From an uncultured Pelagibacteraceae bacterium (lineage in GTDB: Bacteria; Pseudomonadota; Alphaproteobacteria; Pelagibacterales; Pelagibacteraceae): a stretch of DNA of 24,757 bases. Every line of letters begins with the position of its first letter. Within the stretch, counting starts at the first letter, position 1. The notes beneath the pieces are model-generated. The model did not search any database. It worked only from the letters and a program-made list of their open reading frames with translations, and was not told the DNA's origin. The position numbers and the translations under genes were made by a program. Shown one piece after another: positions 16,516 through 24,201 of this stretch. The DNA lies in assembly GCA_902531455.1 (NCBI GenBank), contig CACAEM010000005.1, positions 1 to 24,757 on the forward strand. The letters are read 5' to 3'.

Positions 16516-17387
16516 ATAAATTATCAGATCAAAAGAAAGGTTCGCTACTAGCCTTTGTTGCTGTGATGTTCATTACACCTGACTCATTACTTATCAGGCT
16601 TTCAAATATCGAAACTTGGGGAATGCTTTTTTATAGAGGAGCCATACCTTTCTTTATAGTCTTGATTGGACTACTACTATTTTATAGGCAAAATTTTATT
16701 AATGCCTTTTTAAAAGTTGGTACAGTTGGTATATTTTACGCAATTAGTTTTTCTATTTGTAACATCACTTTCATTGTCTCTATTCAAAATACTAATGTAG
16801 CCAATACATTGATTATGGTTGCTTTAGCCCCAATGCTTTCCGCAATACTTGGGGCGATATTCTTAAAAGAAATGCCTAGTAAAGGGACTTGGATCGCCAT
16901 ATTCATTACATTTCTAGCGGCTTTATTTATTTTTTATGACTCGCTGCAAGTCGGTAATCTTTTTGGGAATATAATGGGATTTATTACAGCTGCTGGATTA
17001 GCTGTAAATGCAGTTCTTATTAGATATGCCAAGGACAGAGATCTTTTGCCTTCTGCTGTAATGGGCAAATTAGGAGTTGCAGTATTTGCTTTCTTTTTTG
17101 TTGAAAACTTTAATTTGATTGGAACAGATCAAATTTACATACCAATAATGTGTATTATTTGTGTTGCCTTACCTTTTGTTTTGGTAACAATTGCACCAAG
17201 GTTCATACCTGCAGAGGAAGTAAATCTATTTTTCTTATTAGAAACAATAATAGGTCCAATTTGGGTTTGGTTAATTGTTAAAGAGCAGCCAACGTTAGAG
17301 ACAATCGTTGGAGGTGCCGTGATCATAATCACTTTGGGCATCCACTCATTTATAAAGCTAAGAGAGCCTGAAAAAATTATTAATTAA
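16512..17387 (+). CDS. EamA-family (drug/metabolite superfamily) transporter
   Basis: From a TTG at 16512 this is 291 residues with about ten hydrophobic helices arranged as two five-helix EamA repeats. The first repeat ends near LKEMPSKGTWIAIFITFLAA and the second near VKEQPTLETIVGGAVIIIT. The TTG overlaps the gshB TGA (TTGA). A frame start at TTG 16494 would add MEGFKS from inside gshB and is less likely. GAAGGG lies about 10 bases before TTG 16512. EamA proteins export amino acids, metabolites or drugs; this one's substrate is not readable. The overlap with gshB raises the chance of a thiol or amino-acid related cargo, but that is only context. Confidence 0.85.
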   Translation: MNKLSDQKKGSLLAFVAVMFITPDSLLIRLSNIETWGMLFYRGAIPFFIVLIGLLLFYRQNFINAFLKVGTVGIFYAISFSICNITFIVSIQNTNVANTLIMVALAPMLSAILGAIFLKEMPSKGTWIAIFITFLAALFIFYDSLQVGNLFGNIMGFITAAGLAVNAVLIRYAKDRDLLPSAVMGKLGVAVFAFFFVENFNLIGTDQIYIPIMCIICVALPFVLVTIAPRFIPAEEVNLFFLLETIIGPIWVWLIVKEQPTLETIVGGAVIIITLGIHSFIKLREPEKIIN

Positions 17388-17428
17388 TTTCTTGATTTAC
17401 TATCAAATCATCCATAGATAGCGAAATT

Positions 17429-18727
17429 ATGGAAAAGATACTTAAAAATTCCTGGGCATTATTCACAGGCATGGGTCTAATTATGATAGCTCATGGCTTT
17501 CAAGTTTCTTTACTTGGAGTAAGAGCTGTTTATGAAAATTTCAGCTTAACTGCAACTGGCTTTATTTTATCAGGTTATTTTGTAGGCTATTTTATAGGAG
17601 CAAAAACAGTTCCAATTTTAGTTTCAAGAGTTGGTCATATAAGAGTATTTGCTGCTTTTGCATCAATTGCTTCTATAGTTGTTTTAGCACACTCAATAAT
17701 CGTCAATCCATTTACTTGGTTTATTTTAAGGATTGCATCAGGATTTTCAATGGTATGTTTATATACAATTGCTGAAAGCTGGTTAAACGATCGAGCAAGC
17801 AACAAAAATAGAGGTAGTGTTTTATCAATTTATATGATCGTTCTCTACACATCTATGGCGATTGGAATGTTTTTTTTAAACTTCAGTAAGCCAGAAAATT
17901 TCCAGCCATTTATACTTGTTTCTTTATTCATGTCACTTTCACTTGTTCCAATATTATTAACAAAGAAAAAACCACCAAAATTCAAAAATATTATTGGTAT
18001 GAAAATTAATGAACTTTATGAAGCATCTCCATTTGGGATCGTAAGTGCACTTTTATGTGGAATTTGTCACTCTGCAATGTTTGCTTTAATTGCTGTTTAT
18101 GCAGCATCAATGAATTTTAGTATTTTTGAAATTTCTTTTGTTACTTTCTTAATTGCTATTTCTGGAGCTATTTCGCAATGGCCTATTGGCAAACTATCAG
18201 ACATTTATGACAGAAGAACAGTTACGGTATATTCGTCATTTGCTTCAGCTTTCTTTGCGTTATGTGCAATTTTTTCTGTTGGTACAATGCATTTACCAGA
18301 TGGTTTAGCTAGCTCAAAATCTTGGTTTTATATTTTTACAGGCTTATATGCTTTCTTTAGCTTACCAATGTTCGCATTAATTTTTGCTCACACTAATGAT
18401 TTTGTAGCAAAAGAAAAATTTGTAGCTGCAGGTGCAGGTTTACAATTTACCTTTGGAATAGGAGCAATCAGTGGACCTTTTTTATGTTCTATGTTTATGG
18501 ATTTCATTGGGGAGAATGGCTATTTTATATTTCTTATTATATTTCACTGTTTAATAGGCGCATATGGAGTTTATAGAATGAATGTTAGAGAGGTTATTGA
18601 AAATCCAGACTCTCAATTCACACCTCTTCCTACTACTATAACTCCAATTGGTTTAGAATTAAACCCTACAACTGAACCACTTAATGAGATAAATAAAGAA
18701 AATATACTTACTGATAGCAAAAATTAA
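17429..18727 (+). CDS. MFS transporter, YcaD-like
   Basis: This 432-residue protein has about twelve hydrophobic helices. Early features are LTATGFILSGYFVGYFIGAKTVP and a cytoplasmic loop SRVGHIRVFA, followed by AESWLNDRAS and NRGSVLSIYM, a pattern I recognise from YcaD-type major facilitator proteins. The second half has SQWPIGKLSDIYDRR, a typical MFS loop. The C-terminal tail of about 45 residues is hydrophilic and cytoplasmic. Substrate is unknown. It lies 41 bases after the EamA gene and is the last gene of the long plus-strand run that begins with rpsF. Confidence 0.85.
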   Translation: MEKILKNSWALFTGMGLIMIAHGFQVSLLGVRAVYENFSLTATGFILSGYFVGYFIGAKTVPILVSRVGHIRVFAAFASIASIVVLAHSIIVNPFTWFILRIASGFSMVCLYTIAESWLNDRASNKNRGSVLSIYMIVLYTSMAIGMFFLNFSKPENFQPFILVSLFMSLSLVPILLTKKKPPKFKNIIGMKINELYEASPFGIVSALLCGICHSAMFALIAVYAASMNFSIFEISFVTFLIAISGAISQWPIGKLSDIYDRRTVTVYSSFASAFFALCAIFSVGTMHLPDGLASSKSWFYIFTGLYAFFSLPMFALIFAHTNDFVAKEKFVAAGAGLQFTFGIGAISGPFLCSMFMDFIGENGYFIFLIIFHCLIGAYGVYRMNVREVIENPDSQFTPLPTTITPIGLELNPTTEPLNEINKENILTDSKN

Positions 18728-18746
18728 ATTTTTTTAGTCTAACAAA

Positions 18747-18769
18747 ATTATCTTTTGATAATAATTTTT
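18747..18769. terminator. Weak hairpin between convergent genes
   Basis: ATTATC (18747-18752), a TTTT loop and GATAAT (18757-18762) form a perfect 6-bp stem, followed by AATTTTT in the plus direction. It lies just after the MFS gene and over the end of the minus-strand methyltransferase gene, where a terminator is needed. The stem has one G-C pair only, so stability is low. It could act as an intrinsic terminator in an A/T-rich genome or be chance. Confidence 0.3.
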
Positions 18770-19458
18770 CCAGTTGCGACTGTTATGAGACCATTAAATT
18801 TTGAAAAAAAACTTATTTTAACATCTACATTGTAGACACTCATATAATCTTTTAAAGCCCTTAATTCTTCTCCTTCAAATTCATCAAAAATAAAATAATA
18901 CTGATCTAATTTTTCATGCAGTTTAAAAAGTAAATAAAGAGTACTAGAATACATATCAGCATCAAAATGTATTATAGTTTTGATATCTTTATTAATAATA
19001 GAGCTATCAAAACTATTTTGAAAAATACCTTTAATAAATTTTATTCTACTATCGTCAATTATAGGGATTTTTCCATCAGTTGAAAATAACCCTTTTGGTG
19101 CACTTTGCCAGTCAGTTGGTAGACCACAAAATGTGTCATAACCAATAAAAATATTATCTTTATTTTTTAATTTGTTAGCAAAATATTTTATCGACTCGCC
19201 CTGAAATACTCCAAATTCAAAATATTGAATTTTTTGATTAATTAAATTTTCATTTTCTAAAAATTTATCCCATACATTATATCTAATTTTTTGTTTATCC
19301 CATTTAAAACAATTTGACACCATTTCAGAACTTATAAATAATTTTTTAAATTCCTTAATCGATAAAATATCGATGATTGCATAAAGATATCTTATAGGAA
19401 TCAAATTAAATATAATTTTGACAATAATTGTTCTTATATAATAATAATAATGTTTCAT
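18748..19458 (-). CDS. Class I SAM-dependent methyltransferase, TylF-like
   Basis: This 236-residue protein has a SAM-binding start motif FEFGVFQGESI (residues 80-90), GYDTFCGLPTDW (106-117) and an acidic HFDADMYSST segment (164-173). The two aspartates Asp166 and Asp168 resemble the metal-binding pair of TylF/macrocin-type O-methyltransferases. The first 30 residues are hydrophobic and may associate with the membrane. Its ATG overlaps the stop of the upstream GT-C gene by 4 bases, so it likely modifies the product of that pathway, for instance methylating a sugar. Substrate is not determinable. The start region holds a short ATA repeat encoding four tyrosines in a row. Confidence 0.75.
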   Translation of the reverse strand: MKHYYYYIRTIIVKIIFNLIPIRYLYAIIDILSIKEFKKLFISSEMVSNCFKWDKQKIRYNVWDKFLENENLINQKIQYFEFGVFQGESIKYFANKLKNKDNIFIGYDTFCGLPTDWQSAPKGLFSTDGKIPIIDDSRIKFIKGIFQNSFDSSIINKDIKTIIHFDADMYSSTLYLLFKLHEKLDQYYFIFDEFEGEELRALKDYMSVYNVDVKISFFSKFNGLITVATGKIIIKR

Positions 19459-20831
19459 TTAATGTCATCAGTATCCATCTTTAAAAGTTGAGAAAGATAA
19501 ATGAAAGCTGTTAAAATAATAAATGGTTCTGCATAATATCTCCATCTGTAACCGATAAAGAACAATAATGATATTAATAATGACCCAAGAATTGGTGATA
19601 AAATAATAAAGTTTTTATAACTAAATTTTCTATAAACTATTATATTAATGATAAACATTAAAAATCCTAAATGTATTAATATATTTAATGGATTGTAGAT
19701 TCTGTTGTAAGGCAAAATAGATAAATTTTGTGGCAAAAAGTAAATTGCTATTTTTCTAATTTGCAAAATTAAATAGTCAGACGGGTTATTTTTTATCCAA
19801 TTGATACCTTCGTCGAGGTAAATTTTTCCAAGCTCCAAATCATCCATATTATGATCAAATTTCTCTTTAATTTGTTTAGTAACTTTGCCAGTGCCATCCC
19901 AACTACCCCTCGCAAGCTTATTTGCCCCTATATAAAAACCTAAGCCAGTATTAGTTGTTAAAATATTTTTTCCAAATAAAGTGTAATTTTTTTCCAAGAT
20001 AGGTTTATGAGTCAAAAATACTGTTAAAATAAAAAATAATACTGGTATCAAAGTTGACACTTTTCTATATTTATAAAAATTATTTATGGTAAAAAAAGTA
20101 AAAAATAAAGTCCATATAAATATAGTTTGAAATCTAAGCAATAAGCTAAGTGTTGCGAATGGAATGATTATCAGAAAATTTGAATAATTATTTTTACAAA
20201 TAAAAAAATAGGAAGATATTACAATTAAACTCAAAACAATATTTTCATAAAATAATAATGGACCTATATAAAAAAATATAGATGGGTATAAACAATATAT
20301 AAGTGTAGAAATTTTTGATGAGAATTTATTTAGAAACAATTGCGAGATTTTATAAAAAAAAATGATGGATAAAAAAAACAAAAATAAATTAATAAAAATA
20401 AATAAAAAAATGAAATAATCAAAATTTATTTGTCTTTCAATAAAAAATTTATAAAGAAATACTGGGAATGAGTGCTGCTGTGCTGTTAGTCTGTATTTTT
20501 TATTTTTGTGATCGAAAATTGAATAGTTATTACCATTTAGAAAATTTACTGCTATAGCATAGTTTTGCTCTTCGTCATCATTCATTCTAATTGATCTTTT
20601 TGAGTATGCACTCTTCACAAATTTATTTTTTAAATCTTCATTACTAAAATATTGAATATCTATGTTCCTTTGAAATGGTCTTTGATTATTTATTTTATTT
20701 AAAAATATATGAATTTTAAGATTGTCTAGATTTTCTGAAATTTCACTTTTCTCAAAAATAGGGATATAATAGACTATTAATATAAACCTTATTAATAATG
20801 CAACTAGTGCTAAAATAATTGTTTTTTTCAT
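19455..20831 (-). CDS. Multi-spanning GT-C-fold glycosyltransferase (ArnT/PMT-like)
   Basis: This 458-residue membrane protein has an N-terminal helix (residues 4-24), a long outer loop and then roughly ten further hydrophobic segments. The loop contains DDEEQNYAIAVNFLNG (residues 85-100), the acidic site expected in GT-C enzymes that use polyprenyl-phosphate sugars. A later outer segment, FYIGANKLARGSWDGTG, resembles loops of the ArnT/PMT-2 group. The loop before the acidic motif, about 60 residues, seems longer than usual. It is divergent from a dolichol-phosphate-mannose-synthase-like gene that could make its donor. Acceptor could be a lipid-linked glycan, lipid A or protein; none can be chosen from sequence alone. 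Confidence 0.7.
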   Translation of the reverse strand: MKKTIILALVALLIRFILIVYYIPIFEKSEISENLDNLKIHIFLNKINNQRPFQRNIDIQYFSNEDLKNKFVKSAYSKRSIRMNDDEEQNYAIAVNFLNGNNYSIFDHKNKKYRLTAQQHSFPVFLYKFFIERQINFDYFIFLFIFINLFLFFLSIIFFYKISQLFLNKFSSKISTLIYCLYPSIFFYIGPLLFYENIVLSLIVISSYFFICKNNYSNFLIIIPFATLSLLLRFQTIFIWTLFFTFFTINNFYKYRKVSTLIPVLFFILTVFLTHKPILEKNYTLFGKNILTTNTGLGFYIGANKLARGSWDGTGKVTKQIKEKFDHNMDDLELGKIYLDEGINWIKNNPSDYLILQIRKIAIYFLPQNLSILPYNRIYNPLNILIHLGFLMFIINIIVYRKFSYKNFIILSPILGSLLISLLFFIGYRWRYYAEPFIILTAFIYLSQLLKMDTDDIK

Positions 20832-20851
20832 ATTATATTTACAATTAACTA

Positions 20852-20879
20852 TTTATAATTTGATAATTACTTGAGTAAA
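20852..20879 (-). promoter_or_regulatory. Candidate promoter for the GT-C/methyltransferase pair
   Basis: On the minus strand TTTACT (20879-20874) and TATAAA (20857-20852) are 16 bases apart, with 4 and 5 matches to the sigma-70 boxes. The -35 overlaps an inverted repeat TTACT-TG-AGTAA (20867-20878) that could be a small operator. Both lie in the 74-base divergent gap. The A/T richness makes chance matches common. Confidence 0.3.
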
Positions 20880-20905
20880 TCTTTTTATTTAGTATCAATT
20901 CATGT

Positions 20906-21598
20906 ATGTATAAAAAGTTGTCAGTTTTAATACCTGTTTATAATGAAGAGAAAACGATACTAGCCATTTTAAAAAGAATAAATGAATGCAAAATAAACGA
21001 TTTTGATTTTGAAATTATAATAGTAAATGATGGTTCTACAGATAATACATTAAAAATAATTAAAGAGAATGAAAGCTTATATGATCAACTGGTAAATCTT
21101 GATGAAAATAAAGGCAAAGGATTTGCTGTTAAAAATGGTCTTAAAGTGGCAACCGGTGATTACGTAATTTTTCAAGATGCTGACTTAGAGTATGATCCTA
21201 AAGACTTTATAAAATTTACAAATTTAATTAATAAATTTTCTGCTGATATTATAATCGGCTCAAGGTTTAATTATAGTGATTTCACGCGATCTCACAACAT
21301 AGCTAACAAAATTGGGAATAATTTTTTAACATTATTTTTTAACCTTTTATATAACACTACATTTACAGATATTTACTCTTGCTACCTAGCTTTTCGGAGA
21401 GAAATGTTAAATATAGAAGAATTGAAAACTCTTGGTTTTGAACAACACGCTGAAATATTATGTAAGCTTGTCAAAAAAGGCGATAAGTTTTATGAAGTTC
21501 CAATCAGCTATAATGGTAGATCTGCTGCTGAAGGTAAGAAAATAAAATTTTATCATTTTTTTAGTGTATTATATAGAATATTCATAGAAAGATTTTAA
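20906..21598 (+). CDS. GT2 glycosyltransferase, dolichol-phosphate mannose synthase-like
   Basis: This 230-residue protein is a GT-A family 2 transferase with VLIPVYNEEKTI near residue 7, IVNDGSTDNT and the metal-binding Asp91-Ala-Asp93 in QDADLEYDP. GSRF and a CYLAFRREML acceptor-helix segment follow. The length and the absence of C-terminal membrane helices match the compact DPM1-type enzymes that put a sugar on polyprenyl phosphate at the inner face of the membrane. The sugar is not readable; mannose or glucose are usual. A pathway partner is likely to be the divergent GT-C gene. Two ATGs overlap near the start (20902 and 20906); only 20906 is in frame. The next gene starts 7 bases downstream. 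Confidence 0.85.
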   Translation: MYKKLSVLIPVYNEEKTILAILKRINECKINDFDFEIIIVNDGSTDNTLKIIKENESLYDQLVNLDENKGKGFAVKNGLKVATGDYVIFQDADLEYDPKDFIKFTNLINKFSADIIIGSRFNYSDFTRSHNIANKIGNNFLTLFFNLLYNTTFTDIYSCYLAFRREMLNIEELKTLGFEQHAEILCKLVKKGDKFYEVPISYNGRSAAEGKKIKFYHFFSVLYRIFIERF

Positions 21599-21605
21599 AA
21601 TCATC

Positions 21606-24146
21606 ATGAAAAAGAAAATAGTTATCACAGGTGGCCTTGGATATATAGGCATGGAATTATGCAAAATATACTCTGGAGAGTCTTGGAACAATGAAATCAC
21701 GGTTCTTGATAAAAACTTTTTTTCAGACCGTGTAAATCAGCTTAGATGTTGGAATATTAATTTTTTTCAAGGAGACATATTAGATAAAGATTTTATAAAT
21801 AAACATATAAGAAATAAAGACATTATACATCATTTAGCAGGAATCACTGATGTGGCTTATGTAAAAAAAGATGAAAATAAAGAACGAGATGATTTAATAA
21901 AAAAAACAGCAATTGAAGGAACTCAAAATATTTTGGATGTTATGAGGAAAGACTCCAAAATTATTTTTCCGTCAACGCATGTAATTTTTGAAGGTTTAAC
22001 TAATACAAAGTATAATATTTTAGAAAATGAAAAGCCAAAGACTTTTTTAGCTTACTCCTCTAGTAAGGTCATTAATGAAAAGCAATTAAAATCATCTGGA
22101 AAAAATTATGTAATATTAAGATTAGGCTCAGTGTATGGATTTTCTGGTGACTCAACTAGAGTTAATATTATGCCTAATTTATTTTCTAAAATAGCATCGC
22201 AAAATGGAAAGATTAAACTTTTTTCCGGAGGAAAACAGATAAAAAGCTTGACCCCATTAATTGATGTTGCAAGATGTTTTAAATTTATGGAGGAAGAAAA
22301 TTTTACTAAAGAGGTGTACAACTTAACTAAAGATACTGTAACTGTAAAAGAAGTTGCAGAATTATGTAAAAAATTTAATGATAAATTAGAGCTTGAAAGC
22401 ACAAATGATGAGATACCTAATTTAGGTTATACTCTATCTAATAAGAAAATTTTACAAACCGGATTTAAATTTCTTTATAATCTTGAGGAAAATATTAAAG
22501 AAATGATAAATAAATGGTCAATAAAAAATTTAATTACTGAATTAGAATTTGTAAAAAATGGTGAAAATAATTATATCGATACAAGGGGAATAATTAGTAA
22601 TCATGAGTTAACAGAACCTGTAAACTTAATTGGTTTAATTGAGACAAAAAAAGGTTCGATGAGGGCTAACCACTACCACCCACAACAAGAGCAAAAGTGT
22701 TTATTTACTAAAGGACAAATAATAGAAATTTTCCAGGATATTCTCAATCCTAATTCACCAAGGATTACCCAAGTAGTTAATGAAGGCCAAATTTCAATAA
22801 TTAAACCAAATGTAGCCCACACAATGGTTTTTAGTAAAGACACTACTTTTTTAAATCTAGTTAGAGGAGAGAGGAATCATGAAAATTATGGAATAACTCA
22901 TACAATACAACATCCTATTGTAAGTGAAGATGAAAAAAAACTACTACTTACTTCATATAAATTTAATTGTAGGAGCTGTGGAAATACAAATTTAAAGAGA
23001 GTTGTTTCCTTAGGATTTCAGCCTTTAGCTAATAATCTATTAAATAGTAAAAAAGAAGATTGTGAACTATATCCTTTAGAACTTAATTACTGCCCTGATT
23101 GCCATAACTGCCAGCTCTCTGTTGCAGTGGATCAAAAAAAAATGTTCTCTAACTATTTATATACTTCATCAACTTCAAAATCATTTCGTAATCATTTTGT
23201 CTTAGCTGCAAAAAAATACATTAAAGAATTTAAATTGAAAAAAAAATCTTTAATTATAGACATTGGAAGTAATGACGGCATAGGGTTAAAGCCATTCAAA
23301 GACTTAGGTTATAATAATATTTTAGGGATAGAACCCGCTGTTAATTTAGCGAAACTGGCTAATAAAAATAAAATTAAAACCTTTAACGGGTTTTTAGAGA
23401 GTACAAATTTAAAGAAGTTGAAAAAAAACGCAGATTTAATTTTAGCTTCAAACGTTTTTGCACACTCAGACAAATTAAAAGAAATGACTGAATGTATGCT
23501 AAAATTATTAAACAAAAATGGTGTAATAGTTATTGAGATACAATATTTATTAAATACTTTAAAAGATTTTACTTTTGATAATATATATCATGAACATTAC
23601 AATTATTGGTCTTTAACATCATTATTCAATTTTTTTAAAAATTTTGATGCTATAATATTTAATGCAGAAAAAATAGATACGCATGGAGGATCTCTTAGAA
23701 TTTTTGTTAGCAAAAATAAGAAAATTAAAATCCACAAAAGTATCAGTAAGTTGCTTAAAGAAGAGGAAAGTTTTGGTATAAAGAAATTTGAAACATATAA
23801 AAAATTTGGGGATCATGTAAATAAAATAAAAGAAAATGTTGTAAACAATATTCGAAAAATTAAAGAAAAAAACGATATCATTGTAGGCTATGGAGCTCCA
23901 GCTAAGGCAACAACTGCTCTGAACTTTTTTGGAATCTCAAGCGAAATAAATTTTATTGTTGAAGATAATATATTAAAACATAATAAATATATTCCAGGTG
24001 TAAAAATTCCCATTGTTAATAAAGAAAAAATTAATGAAAAAAAATATCCAATATTAGTTTTGGCATGGAATTTTTTTGGGGAGATAAAAAAAAATAATAG
24101 TCATTTGAAATGTAAATTCATTAATATTAAAGAACTAGAAAACTGA
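21606..24146 (+). CDS. Three-domain fusion: sugar SDR + cupin + C-methyltransferase
   Basis: This is one uninterrupted 846-residue frame. Residues 1-300 are an extended SDR of the nucleotide-sugar epimerase/dehydratase/reductase type, with GGLGYIG (9-15) and the catalytic AYSSSK. Residues 310-445 are a cupin with His356, His358, Glu362 and His405, resembling sugar 3,5-epimerase or ketoisomerase cupins. Residues 450-846 match the NovU/TcaB9 C-methyltransferase layout: zinc cysteines 455, 458, 496 and 499, SAM motif DIGSNDG (552-558), His662-Glu663-His664, THGGSLR and GYGAPAK (761-767). SDR-cupin fusions are known (CapF), and this adds a methyltransferase. The likely job is epimerising, methylating and reducing a 4-keto-deoxysugar nucleotide to a branched sugar. 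Order of reactions and sugar are inferred. Confidence 0.85.
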   Translation: MKKKIVITGGLGYIGMELCKIYSGESWNNEITVLDKNFFSDRVNQLRCWNINFFQGDILDKDFINKHIRNKDIIHHLAGITDVAYVKKDENKERDDLIKKTAIEGTQNILDVMRKDSKIIFPSTHVIFEGLTNTKYNILENEKPKTFLAYSSSKVINEKQLKSSGKNYVILRLGSVYGFSGDSTRVNIMPNLFSKIASQNGKIKLFSGGKQIKSLTPLIDVARCFKFMEEENFTKEVYNLTKDTVTVKEVAELCKKFNDKLELESTNDEIPNLGYTLSNKKILQTGFKFLYNLEENIKEMINKWSIKNLITELEFVKNGENNYIDTRGIISNHELTEPVNLIGLIETKKGSMRANHYHPQQEQKCLFTKGQIIEIFQDILNPNSPRITQVVNEGQISIIKPNVAHTMVFSKDTTFLNLVRGERNHENYGITHTIQHPIVSEDEKKLLLTSYKFNCRSCGNTNLKRVVSLGFQPLANNLLNSKKEDCELYPLELNYCPDCHNCQLSVAVDQKKMFSNYLYTSSTSKSFRNHFVLAAKKYIKEFKLKKKSLIIDIGSNDGIGLKPFKDLGYNNILGIEPAVNLAKLANKNKIKTFNGFLESTNLKKLKKNADLILASNVFAHSDKLKEMTECMLKLLNKNGVIVIEIQYLLNTLKDFTFDNIYHEHYNYWSLTSLFNFFKNFDAIIFNAEKIDTHGGSLRIFVSKNKKIKIHKSISKLLKEEESFGIKKFETYKKFGDHVNKIKENVVNNIRKIKEKNDIIVGYGAPAKATTALNFFGISSEINFIVEDNILKHNKYIPGVKIPIVNKEKINEKKYPILVLAWNFFGEIKKNNSHLKCKFINIKELEN

Positions 24147-24201
24147 ATAAAGAGAAATTTTATAAACTCTTGAAAATATTATGTAAGTCTAGATATTTGA
24201 T

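Noticed and set aside
22106..22402. Minus-strand 98-codon open frame
   Set aside because: It is antisense to the SDR part of the fusion gene and its serine/leucine-rich translation is what the reverse of lysine/asparagine-rich coding DNA gives.
22652..22659. GGTTCGAT resembling a tRNA T-arm
   Set aside because: It lies inside the cupin coding region and no acceptor or anticodon stem can be drawn around it.
21606..24146. The fusion gene as a sequencing artefact joining two genes
   Set aside because: All three parts share one frame without a stop, and the links near residues 300-310 and 445-455 read as normal coding sequence; a base error cannot be fully excluded without reads.
24150..24171. 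Possible hairpin AAGAG...CTCTT after the fusion gene
   Set aside because: The stem is only 5 bp with a 12-base loop and no T-run follows, so a terminator is not supported.
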